From positions 1-64,000 of the forward strand of contig JACQGI010000015.1 of NCBI GenBank assembly GCA_016199625.1: a DNA stretch of 64,000 nucleotides, written 5' to 3'. The stretch's first letter is position 1, and each line of letters begins with the position of its first letter. The stretch comes from Acidobacteriota bacterium (GTDB taxonomy: Bacteria; Acidobacteriota; Vicinamibacteria; Fen-336). A program made the translations under genes and the position numbers. Below, piece after piece: positions 1-7,856 of the stretch. The notes below the pieces were generated by a model. It saw nothing but the letters and a program-made list of their open reading frames with translations. It was not told the origin of the DNA and made no database searches.

Positions 1-75
1 CCGTCTCCTCATGCTCCCTCGCCGACAGCGGCGCGAGCGGCGGGATTCACTCCCGACGCGAGCGCGGGGGGGCGT

Positions 76-101
76 GGGGGGGTGCGACGCAGCACCCCCC
101 C
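76..101 (-). terminator. GC-rich hairpin after the SPOR gene
   Basis: A perfect 10-bp inverted repeat (G7-TGC pairing with GCA-C7, 6-nt loop) abuts the stop codon of the SPOR gene. It sits where an intrinsic terminator for the nfeD-to-SPOR operon would be expected, but no U-tract follows it, so it could instead protect the 3' end. Bases 1-75 hold no gene that I can support. Confidence 0.45.
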
Positions 102-878
102 CTAATTCTTGACGATGAACGGCTTGAACTTCTCCTGGTCGCGGAGCTTCCCCTGGACGCGTTCGGCGTCGGTCCGCGCTGCGAAGGTCCCGACCCGCAC
201 GTTGAAGAGCCCCTCGGCGCCCTCGGGGATCACGACGAAGGCGGCGAAGCCCTTCGCCTCGAGCCGCGTCACGACGGACTCGGCGCTGGCCCTGTCCTTG
301 AAAGCGCCCACCTGGATGCTGAAGGTGCCGGCCGGGATCGGCCGGGACGCCGGCGTCGCCTTCGCGGCGGGAGGGGCCGTCGGCTTGACCGGCGTCGGCC
401 CGGGCGCCTCGCCGACGGCTGGACCACCGGTCGCCGCCGTCTCTGTTGCGCCCGCTTTGGGCGTCTGCTGGACCGGCGCGGGTATCGGCCTCGCCGCGGG
501 CTCCTTCACGGCCGGCGCCTTGACTCCCTTCGGCGCAGGCTCCCGGGCCGCGGGTCCCTTGGCGGGCGAAGCCGGCTCCTTGACCGCTGGTCGCGAGCGC
601 TCGAGGGACTCGTCCGAGCGGTCGGACTCCAGCCGCTGGGCGTAGGTCAGCTCCTCCACGGGTGTCGCCTCGGCGACCTTCGGAGGCTCCTCGGGGACGA
701 TGCGCTCCTCGCGGACCGGCCGCGCAGCCAGGACCTCGCCGCTCGCCGCGTCCACCCCGCGTCCCACCATGACCCCGGCCAGGAAGCTGAGGATCAGCCC
801 CGTGGCGCCGGCCATGAAGTAGAAGACGAGCTGCTTGTTTGTGAGCTGGATCTCGTAATAGTAGTCGTCCTGCGCCAA
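102..878 (-). CDS. SPOR-domain membrane protein
   Basis: The 258-residue protein has a short cytoplasmic N-terminus, one transmembrane helix at about residues 17-39, a long Ala/Pro-rich linker (about 50-180), and a C-terminal SPOR domain (about 183-258) starting FSIQVGAFKDRASAES. SPOR domains bind denuded peptidoglycan glycans, commonly at division sites, so this is probably an envelope or division-associated anchor in the periplasm. The start is TTG, chosen because GGAGGTGGG lies 5-10 nt upstream and the helix follows directly. It is the last gene of the nfeD-slipin-DUF4388 operon, 31 nt after the DUF4388 gene. The domain is clear; the exact cellular role is inferred. Confidence 0.85.
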   Translation of the reverse strand: MAQDDYYYEIQLTNKQLVFYFMAGATGLILSFLAGVMVGRGVDAASGEVLAARPVREERIVPEEPPKVAEATPVEELTYAQRLESDRSDESLERSRPAVKEPASPAKGPAAREPAPKGVKAPAVKEPAARPIPAPVQQTPKAGATETAATGGPAVGEAPGPTPVKPTAPPAAKATPASRPIPAGTFSIQVGAFKDRASAESVVTRLEAKGFAAFVVIPEGAEGLFNVRVGTFAARTDAERVQGKLRDQEKFKPFIVKN

Positions 879-909
879 TGTCCCACCTCCGCCTCGCGGG
901 CGCGTCGCC

Positions 910-2064
910 TCAGGCCGCGCCCAGCCTCCTGAAGCCCTCCTTGATGATCCCCGAGATCACCGCCTCCTCCTGCTGGCCGCGCTTCGTACGGATGGCGAGC
1001 TGGATGATGAACACCAGCTCGTTCAGCCCGGCCACCATCAGGCTCTTCCGCTGGTCCGGGGGCAGGTCCGCCACGTTGGCCAGCATCTGCTCGAAGTCCG
1101 CGCGGCCGTAGTTCTTGAGGTCGACCCCGTCGAAGAGCGTCCCGTACTGCCGCGCGACCTCCTCCATGGCCTGGTCCATGAAGGCGTCCACCTCGTCGCC
1201 CAGGCGGCCGCGGAGGAAGGTGTAGATCCGGCCGAACATCTGGTTGAACTTCTCGACGATCTCCTCGAGGTCCCACTCCCTCTCGCGCTCGCGCGCCCCC
1301 TCCCCCGCCGTCGCCACCTCGCCCTCCTGGCCCCTCCGGACGACCCCCAGGAGCTGGAAGGCCCACAGGATGCGGCAGGTCTCGAAGTGCGTCAGGTACG
1401 ACATCTGACAGATCTGCTCGACGGTGGAGCGCCCGTTGACGTGGGAGAGGATCTCCTGCTCCTCCTCGGCCAGCTCGAGCTTGTAGAGCACGTCGGTCGA
1501 GCCCGTGGGGACGAGAACGGTCTCGATGTCCCCGAGGCCGCGGGAGATCTGGCTCCAGGACCGGCAGCGGCGAATCCCCTCGGCGATGAGGTTCTGGGTG
1601 GAGATGTTGAGGGTCACGAGGTTGGCGTCCGGCTCCTTCATGACCAGCTCGTAGTCTCCCGTCGTCCACGTGAAGAGGTCCATGAGGATCTCCTTCGCGT
1701 GGTTCTCCACGGCGGGGATGAGCTCCTCGGGCTCGAGAGCCCCCAGCTCGACGAGAATGGCGCCCAGGCGACGCCCCGGCCGGATGAGCTTGCTCGCCTC
1801 GACGTATTGTCGAGCGGTGATCTTGCCCTTCACCAGGAGGTTCTCGCCGAGACGCTCGTCGGGGTTGGTGCTCGAGGCGTACACGACCCGGCCGCCCTGG
1901 AGGAAGATCTTCTTGGTGACGTCGTCCTTCCGAAACGTGAGGATCCCGGTCTCGCCGCTGCCGAGGACGCTCCGCAGGAGCTCGGGGACGCTGGAGGTGG
2001 CGATCTCGCCCCGGATCGTGAGCTCTTCGCTCTCCTCCTGCGGAAGGGGATCCTGCTCGGTCAT
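910..2064 (-). CDS. DUF4388 (PATAN-like) domain protein
   Basis: The 384-residue soluble protein opens with a DUF4388/PATAN-type module (about residues 15-125), recognisable from the stretch SVPELLRSVLGSGETGILTF and a following KKIFLQGGRVVYASS. Such modules are found in gliding, motility and signalling proteins of Myxococcota, Acidobacteriota and cyanobacteria. The middle part (about 195-255) contains a winged-helix-like segment, LSHVNGRSTVEQICQMSYL. The C-terminal half is helical and charged, with no motif I recognise. There is no signal peptide, so it is likely cytoplasmic. The ATG start lies 3 nt after the slipin stop, so the genes are co-transcribed. Its function is unknown; a regulatory or scaffold role is inferred from the domain family. 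Confidence 0.8.
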   Translation of the reverse strand: MTEQDPLPQEESEELTIRGEIATSSVPELLRSVLGSGETGILTFRKDDVTKKIFLQGGRVVYASSTNPDERLGENLLVKGKITARQYVEASKLIRPGRRLGAILVELGALEPEELIPAVENHAKEILMDLFTWTTGDYELVMKEPDANLVTLNISTQNLIAEGIRRCRSWSQISRGLGDIETVLVPTGSTDVLYKLELAEEEQEILSHVNGRSTVEQICQMSYLTHFETCRILWAFQLLGVVRRGQEGEVATAGEGAREREREWDLEEIVEKFNQMFGRIYTFLRGRLGDEVDAFMDQAMEEVARQYGTLFDGVDLKNYGRADFEQMLANVADLPPDQRKSLMVAGLNELVFIIQLAIRTKRGQQEEAVISGIIKEGFRRLGAA

Positions 2065-2067
2065 GCC

Positions 2068-2817
2068 CTACTTGCGTTCCTGCCCCATGAGGGCCTTCAA
2101 CCAGTCGATGGGCAGCGGGAAGACGATGGTGGAGTTCTTCTCGGCCGCGATCTCGACGAGGGTCTGCAGGTAGCGGAGGTGGAGGGAGACGGGCTCCCGC
2201 TGCAGGGCCTGCGCCGCCTCGGCGAGCTGCCGGCTCGCGTCCAGCTCCCCCGAGGCATGGATCACCTTGGCCCGCTTCTCCCGCTCGGACTCGGCCTGCT
2301 TGGCCATGGCCCGCTGCATCTCCTGGGGCAGGTCCACGGTCTTGATCGCGACCTGGGTGACCTTCACGCCCCACGGATCGGTGTGCTCGTCGATCACCTG
2401 CTGGAGCATGGCCCCCAGCCGCTCCCGCTCCGAGAGGATCTCGTCGAGCATGGCCTGGCCCAGGATGCTCCGCAGCGTCGTCTGGGCCTCCTGGCTCGTG
2501 GCGTAGAGGAAGTTCTCGACCTGGACCACGGCCTTGATCGGGTGCATCACACGGAAGTAGACCACGGCGTTCACGCGGACGCTGACGTTGTCCCTGGTGA
2601 TGACGTCCTGGGGAGGCACGTCGAGGACCACGGTCCGGAGGCTCACGCGCACCATGCGGTCGATGGGCCACGCGACGATGATCAGCCCCGGGCCCTTGGC
2701 CTCGGGCAGCAGCTTGCCCAGGCGGAAGATCACGCCCCGCTCGTACTCGTTCAGGACCTTGACCGAGAGGAGCAGCCAGAACAGAACGATCCCGATCACC
2801 ACCACAGCCGGCATCAC
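2068..2817 (-). CDS. slipin/stomatin-like SPFH protein
   Basis: The 249-residue protein has one N-terminal membrane helix (about residues 3-21) followed by an SPFH/Band 7 domain (about 22-190) that includes [12 protein letters not shown] and [12 protein letters not shown], typical of bacterial slipins. The C-terminal coiled coil is followed by a short tail. SPFH proteins oligomerise into membrane microdomain scaffolds, and slipins are the usual partners of long NfeD-type membrane serine proteases. Here the ATG overlaps the nfeD stop by 4 nt (ATGA), so the pair is translationally coupled, which supports a slipin/NfeD complex. The length is normal for the family. Confidence 0.92.
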   Translation of the reverse strand: MMPAVVVIGIVLFWLLLSVKVLNEYERGVIFRLGKLLPEAKGPGLIIVAWPIDRMVRVSLRTVVLDVPPQDVITRDNVSVRVNAVVYFRVMHPIKAVVQVENFLYATSQEAQTTLRSILGQAMLDEILSERERLGAMLQQVIDEHTDPWGVKVTQVAIKTVDLPQEMQRAMAKQAESEREKRAKVIHASGELDASRQLAEAAQALQREPVSLHLRYLQTLVEIAAEKNSTIVFPLPIDWLKALMGQERK

Positions 2818-4097
2818 GCCCCCTTCCGGACCGTCAGCGTCAGCCCCTCGACGGACTTGACTGTCAACCTGCTTCCCGCCGGCGCGTAGCCGTCCTCGGC
2901 CACCGCCCTCCAGAGCTCACCCGCGACGCGCACCCAGCCTTCGGGGGAGAGGTCCGTGTCGGCGACGCCGACCTGGCCGACCATCCCGGCCTCGCCCGTC
3001 GTGGCCTTCCGCCGCTGGGCCTCGAAGACCAGCCGGACCAGGAGGATCGTGCCGGCGGCCATCGCGAGGGCCGCGGGCACGAGCGTCCACGGTGAGATCC
3101 GCATCTCGGGCACCTTCGCGTCCACGAGCATCATGGCCCCGAGGATCATGGCGGCGATCCCGCCCACGGTCAAGAGGCCGTACGACGTGACCTTCACCTC
3201 GGCCACGAACAGCCCGACGGCCAGGAGGATCAGCAGGACGCCGGCCCAGTTCACCGGGATGATCTGCGTCGCGAAGAGGAACAGGATCAGGCACACGGTC
3301 CCGACGATCCCGGGAAAGAGCAGCCCCGGGTGGCTGATCTCGGTGCCGAGGCCGGCGAGGGCGCCGAGGAGGAGCAGGAACAGGATCTCGGGACGGGCGA
3401 TGGTCGAGAGCACCGCCTGACGCCAGTTCATCCGGACGAGGGCGGTCTTCTCGCCGGCGAGGCGCAGCGTGACCTTCGTGCCGTCGAAGCGCGTGACCTC
3501 GCGTCCGTCGAGGGTGGCGATCAGCTCGTCCACGTCCTTCACCACGAGATCGATGAGCTTGCCGTCGAGGGCCTCCTTCTCGGTGAAGGACTGCCCCTTG
3601 AGGATCGCCCTCTCCGCCAGCTCGGCGTTGCGGCCCCGCCGCGCGGCCTTGCTGCGCAGGTACGCGGCGGCGTCCTGGTTCACCTTGCGCTGCATGACCT
3701 TGTCCATCTCGCCGCCCATCCCCGAGACCGGCGTCGCAGCCCCCGTGTTGGTGCCCGGGGCCATGGCCGCCACGTCCGCGGCGATCGTGATGAGGAATCC
3801 CGCCGAGGCGGCCCGCGCCCCCGACGGCCCGACGAACACGGCGATGGGCGTCTTGCAGTTGAGCATCTTGTCGATGATCTGCCGCATCGACGTGTCGAGC
3901 CCGCCGGGGGTGTCGAGACGGAGGACGAGCAGCGGAGCCCCGGCCGTGTCGGCCGCCTCGATCGCCGCGACCACGTGGCCTGCGGTGACCGCGTGGACGA
4001 CGCCGTCGAGCTCGACGACAGGGATCTCGGCCGTGGCGCGCGACCCCGCGAGCAGGGCCGCGACAGCCGCGAAGAGGGCTCGCGTGCGGAGGAACAC
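2814..4097 (-). CDS. nfeD: NfeD-family membrane-bound ClpP-like serine protease
   Basis: This is a long-form NfeD. It has a signal peptide (about residues 1-23), a ClpP/crotonase-like protease domain with probable nucleophile Ser98 in ARAASAGF and probable general base Lys138 in [10 protein letters not shown], four hydrophobic helices (about 225-330), and a C-terminal OB-fold NfeD domain (about 370-427). The Ser-Lys spacing matches the dyad described for archaeal 1510-N. It likely cleaves a membrane or slipin substrate. I place the start at GTG 4097 (427 aa), because an upstream TTG at 4118 would lie inside the promoter and the signal peptide begins properly at GTG. It heads the nfeD-slipin-DUF4388-SPOR operon and is divergent from tatA. 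Confidence 0.9.
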   Translation of the reverse strand: MFLRTRALFAAVAALLAGSRATAEIPVVELDGVVHAVTAGHVVAAIEAADTAGAPLLVLRLDTPGGLDTSMRQIIDKMLNCKTPIAVFVGPSGARAASAGFLITIAADVAAMAPGTNTGAATPVSGMGGEMDKVMQRKVNQDAAAYLRSKAARRGRNAELAERAILKGQSFTEKEALDGKLIDLVVKDVDELIATLDGREVTRFDGTKVTLRLAGEKTALVRMNWRQAVLSTIARPEILFLLLLGALAGLGTEISHPGLLFPGIVGTVCLILFLFATQIIPVNWAGVLLILLAVGLFVAEVKVTSYGLLTVGGIAAMILGAMMLVDAKVPEMRISPWTLVPAALAMAAGTILLVRLVFEAQRRKATTGEAGMVGQVGVADTDLSPEGWVRVAGELWRAVAEDGYAPAGSRLTVKSVEGLTLTVRKGA

Positions 4098-4102
4098 GAG
4101 CA

Positions 4103-4132
4103 AGTGTAGTCGAATCAATGGCTTCCTGTCAA
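4103..4132 (-). promoter_or_regulatory. sigma-70-type promoter of nfeD operon
   Basis: On the minus strand there is a perfect -35 TTGACA (4132-4127), an 18-nt spacer and a -10 TACACT (4108-4103). The GTG start of nfeD begins 6 nt after the -10, so the transcript is predicted to be leaderless or nearly so. The element overlaps the divergent tatA promoter. Confidence 0.7.
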
Positions 4133-4154
4133 TCGTTCGGTGCCGTGATAAGAT
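4126..4154 (+). promoter_or_regulatory. probable promoter of tatA-tatC
   Basis: The -10 is TAAGAT (4149-4154) and the -35 is a partial match, CTGTCA (4126-4131), with a 17-nt spacer. The tatA ATG lies 8 nt after the -10 with no Shine-Dalgarno sequence, which predicts a leaderless message. The -35 shares its bases with the nfeD -35 on the other strand. Confidence 0.55.
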
Positions 4155-4162
4155 GGCCGATC

Positions 4163-4504
4163 ATGTTCGGTACCCTGGGCGGCCCTGAGCTGCTCCTCAT
4201 CCTGGTGATCGCGCTCATCGTCTTCGGCCCGAGGAAGCTCCCGGAGATGGGCCGGAGCATGGGGAAGATGCTCGCCGAGTTCCGCAAGGCCTCGACGGAG
4301 TTCCGGCGCACGATCGAGGACGAAGTGGAGAGCGAGAAGGCCCGCGAGGCGCGCCTGGTTCCGCCGCCCGCGGCTCTCCCCACGATCGCCTCCGGCGCCC
4401 CACCGGCGACCGAGGGGGGACCGGCTGGGCCCGCGGCGCCGCGGCCCGAGCCGGCGCCCGACACGACGAGCCGGGAAGCCGCGCCTCCCGCGGACACCAA
4501 GTAA
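4163..4504 (+). CDS. tatA: Sec-independent translocase TatA/TatB-family protein
   Basis: The 113-residue protein has an N-terminal membrane helix (about residues 6-21), the FGPRKLPEMG hinge, an amphipathic helix (about 25-55) and an acidic to Ala/Pro-rich tail. TatA/B proteins form the protein-conducting part of the twin-arginine translocase in the inner membrane. A glutamate within GGPELLLI and the long charged helix lean towards TatB, but no second TatA homologue is visible here, so it may serve both roles. The ATG at 4163 is preferred over an upstream in-frame start at 4118, because the latter precedes the predicted -10 and adds residues atypical of the family. tatC follows 12 nt later. 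Confidence 0.92.
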   Translation: MFGTLGGPELLLILVIALIVFGPRKLPEMGRSMGKMLAEFRKASTEFRRTIEDEVESEKAREARLVPPPAALPTIASGAPPATEGGPAGPAAPRPEPAPDTTSREAAPPADTK

Positions 4505-4516
4505 GGCCGCCAGGAC

Positions 4517-5287
4517 GTGGCCCTGAAGGCGCTCCCCGGCCCCGACCGCATGTCGTTCCTCGAGCACCTCGAGGAGCTCCGCGGCCGCCTGGTCCGGAGC
4601 CTCCTGGCCCTCGTCGTCGGTTTCGCGGTGTGCTGGGGCTTCGCCGATCGGATCTTCCACTTCATCACGGAGCCGATGCGGCGCGCCGACTCCAAGGTGC
4701 AGTTCATCTACACGGCCCCCACGGAGGCGTTCTTCCTGTACATGAAGATGGCGTTCTTCGTGGGCATCTTCGTGGCCGCGCCGTACGTCCTGTACCAGGT
4801 CTGGGCCTTCATCGCCCCGGGCCTGTATCCCCACGAGCGGGCCTACGCCGTCCCCTTCATCCTCTTCGGCAGCGTCTTCTTCGTCCTTGGGGGCCTCTTC
4901 GGCCACTACGTCCTCTTCCCCATGACCTTCAAGTTCCTGGGCGAGTACGCGGGCACCGAGATGACGTTCATGCCGAAGGTGGACGAGTACTACTCCTTCT
5001 ACTCGTGGTTCCTGCTGGGCCTCGGCCTCGTCTTCCAGCTCCCCGTCGTGATCTTCGTCCTCGCGCGGATCGGCCTCGTGACCGCCGGCTTCCTGCTGCG
5101 CAGCTTCAAGTACGCGTTCCTGGCTTCGTTCGTCGTGTCGGCTGTGATCACCCCCTCGGGGGACATCGTGACGCAGTCGGTGCTGGCGGTTCCCATGATG
5201 GGACTCTACCTCCTGGGGGTGGTCGTGGCCTGGCTCTTCGGCAAGCCGCGGCGCGCGCCGGAGCCGGCGGTCAGCGCGGAAGGCTGA
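4517..5287 (+). CDS. tatC: Sec-independent translocase TatC
   Basis: The 256-residue polytopic protein matches TatC. Its N-terminal MSFLEHLEELRGRLVRS carries the conserved glutamates used in twin-arginine signal peptide binding, and about six membrane helices follow, with conserved loops such as YQVWAFIAPGLYPHER and AVITPSGD. TatC is the receptor subunit of the Tat translocase. The GTG start lies 12 nt after the tatA stop. The 3' end overlaps the convergent DUF192 gene by 17 nt. Confidence 0.95.
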   Translation: MALKALPGPDRMSFLEHLEELRGRLVRSLLALVVGFAVCWGFADRIFHFITEPMRRADSKVQFIYTAPTEAFFLYMKMAFFVGIFVAAPYVLYQVWAFIAPGLYPHERAYAVPFILFGSVFFVLGGLFGHYVLFPMTFKFLGEYAGTEMTFMPKVDEYYSFYSWFLLGLGLVFQLPVVIFVLARIGLVTAGFLLRSFKYAFLASFVVSAVITPSGDIVTQSVLAVPMMGLYLLGVVVAWLFGKPRRAPEPAVSAEG

Positions 5288-5717
5288 AGGCGACGGTCGA
5301 GCCCACCGTGGCCTTCTCGCGGCGGGCCTGGCCCGAGTTGATCTCGACGACGTAGGAGGCCCGCCGGAGGGGCTGGTACACCGGGCACGGCTCGGCCCTG
5401 CACGGAGGAGCGCCCTGCTCGACGTGGACCACACGGCGCTCGTCGTCGAGCCAGAGGATGTCGATCGGGAACTTGCAGTTCTTCATCCAGATGCCGTGGA
5501 AGTCGGCCTCTTCGAAGACGAACAGCATTCCGCGGTCCTGGGACAGGGACGGGCGGAACATGAGGCCCATGGCGCGGTCCTCGTCGCGGACCATCACTTC
5601 GGCCTCGAGGACCTTCCCCGAAGGCAGCGTCAAGGGGATCACGGCGGGGCCGGCGGCGGACTGAGACGGGAGCGCCAGCAGGGGAACCGCGAGTAGCCGA
5701 AGGACCCGGAGCGACAT
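5271..5717 (-). CDS. exported DUF192 domain protein
   Basis: The 148-residue protein has a signal peptide (about residues 1-22, MSLRVLRLLAVPLLALPSQS) and a DUF192 domain with the hallmark DRAMGLMFRPSL and GIWMKNCKFPIDILWLD segments. DUF192 proteins are small periplasmic or extracellular proteins of unknown biochemical role. The extra pair CRAEPC could form a disulfide in the periplasm. I choose the ATG at 5717 rather than 5735, because a -10 element lies between them and the signal peptide then starts normally. The gene is convergent with and overlaps tatC. Confidence 0.85.
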   Translation of the reverse strand: MSLRVLRLLAVPLLALPSQSAAGPAVIPLTLPSGKVLEAEVMVRDEDRAMGLMFRPSLSQDRGMLFVFEEADFHGIWMKNCKFPIDILWLDDERRVVHVEQGAPPCRAEPCPVYQPLRRASYVVEINSGQARREKATVGSTVAFSLPR

Positions 5718-5725
5718 CCATGCCG

Positions 5726-5731
5726 ATCGTA
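5726..5731 (-). promoter_or_regulatory. -10 element of DUF192 gene
   Basis: TACGAT on the minus strand lies 8 nt before ATG 5717. No convincing -35 or Shine-Dalgarno sequence is seen, in keeping with the leaderless pattern found elsewhere in the window. Confidence 0.4.
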
Positions 5732-5786
5732 CCATCCCGCACGAGGGACACCCAGCCGATCCTCGCGTGGCCGGCGAGCGGGTCCC

Positions 5787-7856
5787 TCAGGACGACGGCT
5801 GGCGGATGACCCGGGCCGTGAGCAGGAGCAGCGCCACGACGGCCGCGAGGAGCGTTCCCCAGAGCAGCAGCGTGGGCGGGGCGTCGCTGAAGTAGTCGCC
5901 CGCGAACCGGCGGAAGGCGGGATTCGCCTCGGCGGGGGCCGCGGCGGCCGCCAGGGCCGAGTACGAGAGCACCTCCTGCCGCAGGCTCGCGAGGTCGTAA
6001 CGCGGCGCCCGTGCCTCGCGATTCCCGAGGAGGAGGCGGTACGCACCGGGGCCGGTCTTCAACGTCACGCGCGGGACGCGCACGACGGCCCGGGCGGCCG
6101 TCAGCGTCAGGGGCGCGTTGTCGCCCTCGTCCACCTCGAGGACGAGCTCCGAGAGGCGGGAGCCGTCGAGGGCGACGACGAGAGGCGGCGCCGGCACCGA
6201 GGCGCGCGCCTCCACCCTGCGTGAGAGGCGACCCGAGAAAAGGGACCGCTCGCCACGGCGCCCAGGGGCGTCCACGAGCACTCGCGCGGGCCGGTCGAAG
6301 AAGGCCTCCTGGACGTCGATCTCGACCGATGCGAGCGGCAGCGTCAGCGGCTTGCCCGACGCGGGGTCGCGGAGGAGCAGCCGGTATCGGCTCACGCTGC
6401 GCTCGCCGGTCCGCAGCGGCCGCGATGCCCGCTCGAAGGTGAGAGGCTCGCGGGCCTCGGCCGCCCCCGTCTCGAGGACGTAGGGCACCTGCCGGTCGGC
6501 CTCGTCCACGATGCGCAGGTCCCCCAGGTCGGGCCGCAGCGTCGCGAGGTCCCCGGCCGCCAGGGTGACGGCGTAGAGGTCCTCGCGCCCGCCCAGCGCC
6601 AGCGTCCGCACCGACCGCCACCGGTGGACTTCGACGGGGGCGCCGCGTGGCGGGGCGAACGGCAGCGGGGCCGCCTTGCGGTAGCGCGGGTTCTCCGCCT
6701 CGGGGCCCGCGCTCGCCGCCGCCAGGTCGCCGCTCGCGGCCAGCCGGCCGCGGACCGGCCCCAGGTCGTACAGGGGCGCCCGGGTGACCTCGTTGCCGTA
6801 GTACAGCGCGTGCGGTCCCGGGCCGCCGGCGAAGAGCAGCCGGACGGCCGCCCCCGCCAGCGACAGGCGCAGCCGACGGAGCGGCGGGCTGTCGCCGTCC
6901 TCCACTTCGAGGACGATCTCCCCCGCCTCCGCCCGGGTAGCGAAGGCCAGCGTCAGGCACTCCCCCGAGAGCGCCGCGTCGCGGAGCTGCACGCGGTACA
7001 GCAGCCCTTCGGCCAGCGGGCGCTCGTCCACGCGCCCCCCCCTCTCGCGCACCTCGAGAACCCGGACGCGGCGCGCGAAAGCGGCGTCGTCGGCCTCGAG
7101 GCGCAGGATCTCGAGGGGGAAGGTCGCCGGCAGGTCCAGGCGATACCGACTCGCCGACGCCTTCCTTCCGAGCGACGTCAGCGTCACGGGGCGCGTCCAC
7201 TCCTCGCCTTCGGCCCGGCGAGTGGCGGTGACCTCCACGCCGCTGACGTCCACGGCCGGGGACCGGCGGTCGTCCGCAACCGTGAGCCGGAGGTAGCGGG
7301 CCCGCTCGGGGCCGCCGAGGGCGATGGTCGTGTGGCGCACGCGCGGCGTCCATGGCGCCTCGAACACCCCTGCGTCGTCCCGTAGGAGGCGCCACGCCGC
7401 GAGGTCGGCCGACGCCTCGAGGCGCACGCGCTTGGCGAAGTCCCGTGCGTCGATGGCCAGGCGCACGGTGTCGAACGTCCGGTCCTCGCCCAGGTCCACG
7501 GTCCACACGCTGCGCCCGCGGCCCTCCTCGGCGGGGCCCATGGGCTCTCGCCGGGTGTCGAGGAGGCGCCCCGCCCAGCTTCGCGTCGTCTCCCGCTCCA
7601 CCACCCGGTCCACGACGTAGGGGACGTCGGCCCCGTCGGGCCCGACGAGGCGCACGTCGCGCAGGTCGGCCTGGCTCCGCGCGACGACCTCGGGCGCGAG
7701 CGTCAGTGCCGCGAAGCCGCCCTCGGTCCCGGCACCGGAGAGAACCACCGCGCGCCGATGGCGCCAGGCGGAACGCTCCTCGTCCCGGTCGGGACCCTGG
7801 GCCGCGACGGCGGATGGCAGAAGGACGACGAGCAGGATGACGACCGGTCGCTTCAC
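5787..7856 (-). CDS. DUF3999 family protein
   Basis: The 689-residue protein starts with a signal peptide (about residues 1-19, VKRPVVILLVVLLPSAVAAQ) and ends with a membrane helix (about 660-685) and a short basic tail. Between them lie two similar halves, each beginning with a segment like HRWRSVRTLALGGREDLYAV and containing discoidin-like beta-sandwich stretches, as in DUF3999 proteins. It is therefore a periplasmic domain anchored at its C-terminus. The GTG start overlaps the DUF2339 stop by 4 nt (GTGA), so the two proteins are translationally coupled. This DUF2339-DUF3999 pair recurs in Gram-negative bacteria; its function is unknown. The reading frame stays open far upstream through the DUF2339 gene, but that is a high-GC shadow and not a fusion. 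Confidence 0.85.
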   Translation of the reverse strand: MKRPVVILLVVLLPSAVAAQGPDRDEERSAWRHRRAVVLSGAGTEGGFAALTLAPEVVARSQADLRDVRLVGPDGADVPYVVDRVVERETTRSWAGRLLDTRREPMGPAEEGRGRSVWTVDLGEDRTFDTVRLAIDARDFAKRVRLEASADLAAWRLLRDDAGVFEAPWTPRVRHTTIALGGPERARYLRLTVADDRRSPAVDVSGVEVTATRRAEGEEWTRPVTLTSLGRKASASRYRLDLPATFPLEILRLEADDAAFARRVRVLEVRERGGRVDERPLAEGLLYRVQLRDAALSGECLTLAFATRAEAGEIVLEVEDGDSPPLRRLRLSLAGAAVRLLFAGGPGPHALYYGNEVTRAPLYDLGPVRGRLAASGDLAAASAGPEAENPRYRKAAPLPFAPPRGAPVEVHRWRSVRTLALGGREDLYAVTLAAGDLATLRPDLGDLRIVDEADRQVPYVLETGAAEAREPLTFERASRPLRTGERSVSRYRLLLRDPASGKPLTLPLASVEIDVQEAFFDRPARVLVDAPGRRGERSLFSGRLSRRVEARASVPAPPLVVALDGSRLSELVLEVDEGDNAPLTLTAARAVVRVPRVTLKTGPGAYRLLLGNREARAPRYDLASLRQEVLSYSALAAAAAPAEANPAFRRFAGDYFSDAPPTLLLWGTLLAAVVALLLLTARVIRQPSS

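Noticed and set aside
1-101. Gene fragment at the left edge
   Set aside because: No frame across these bases has recognisable coding features; only the hairpin near 76-101 is supported.
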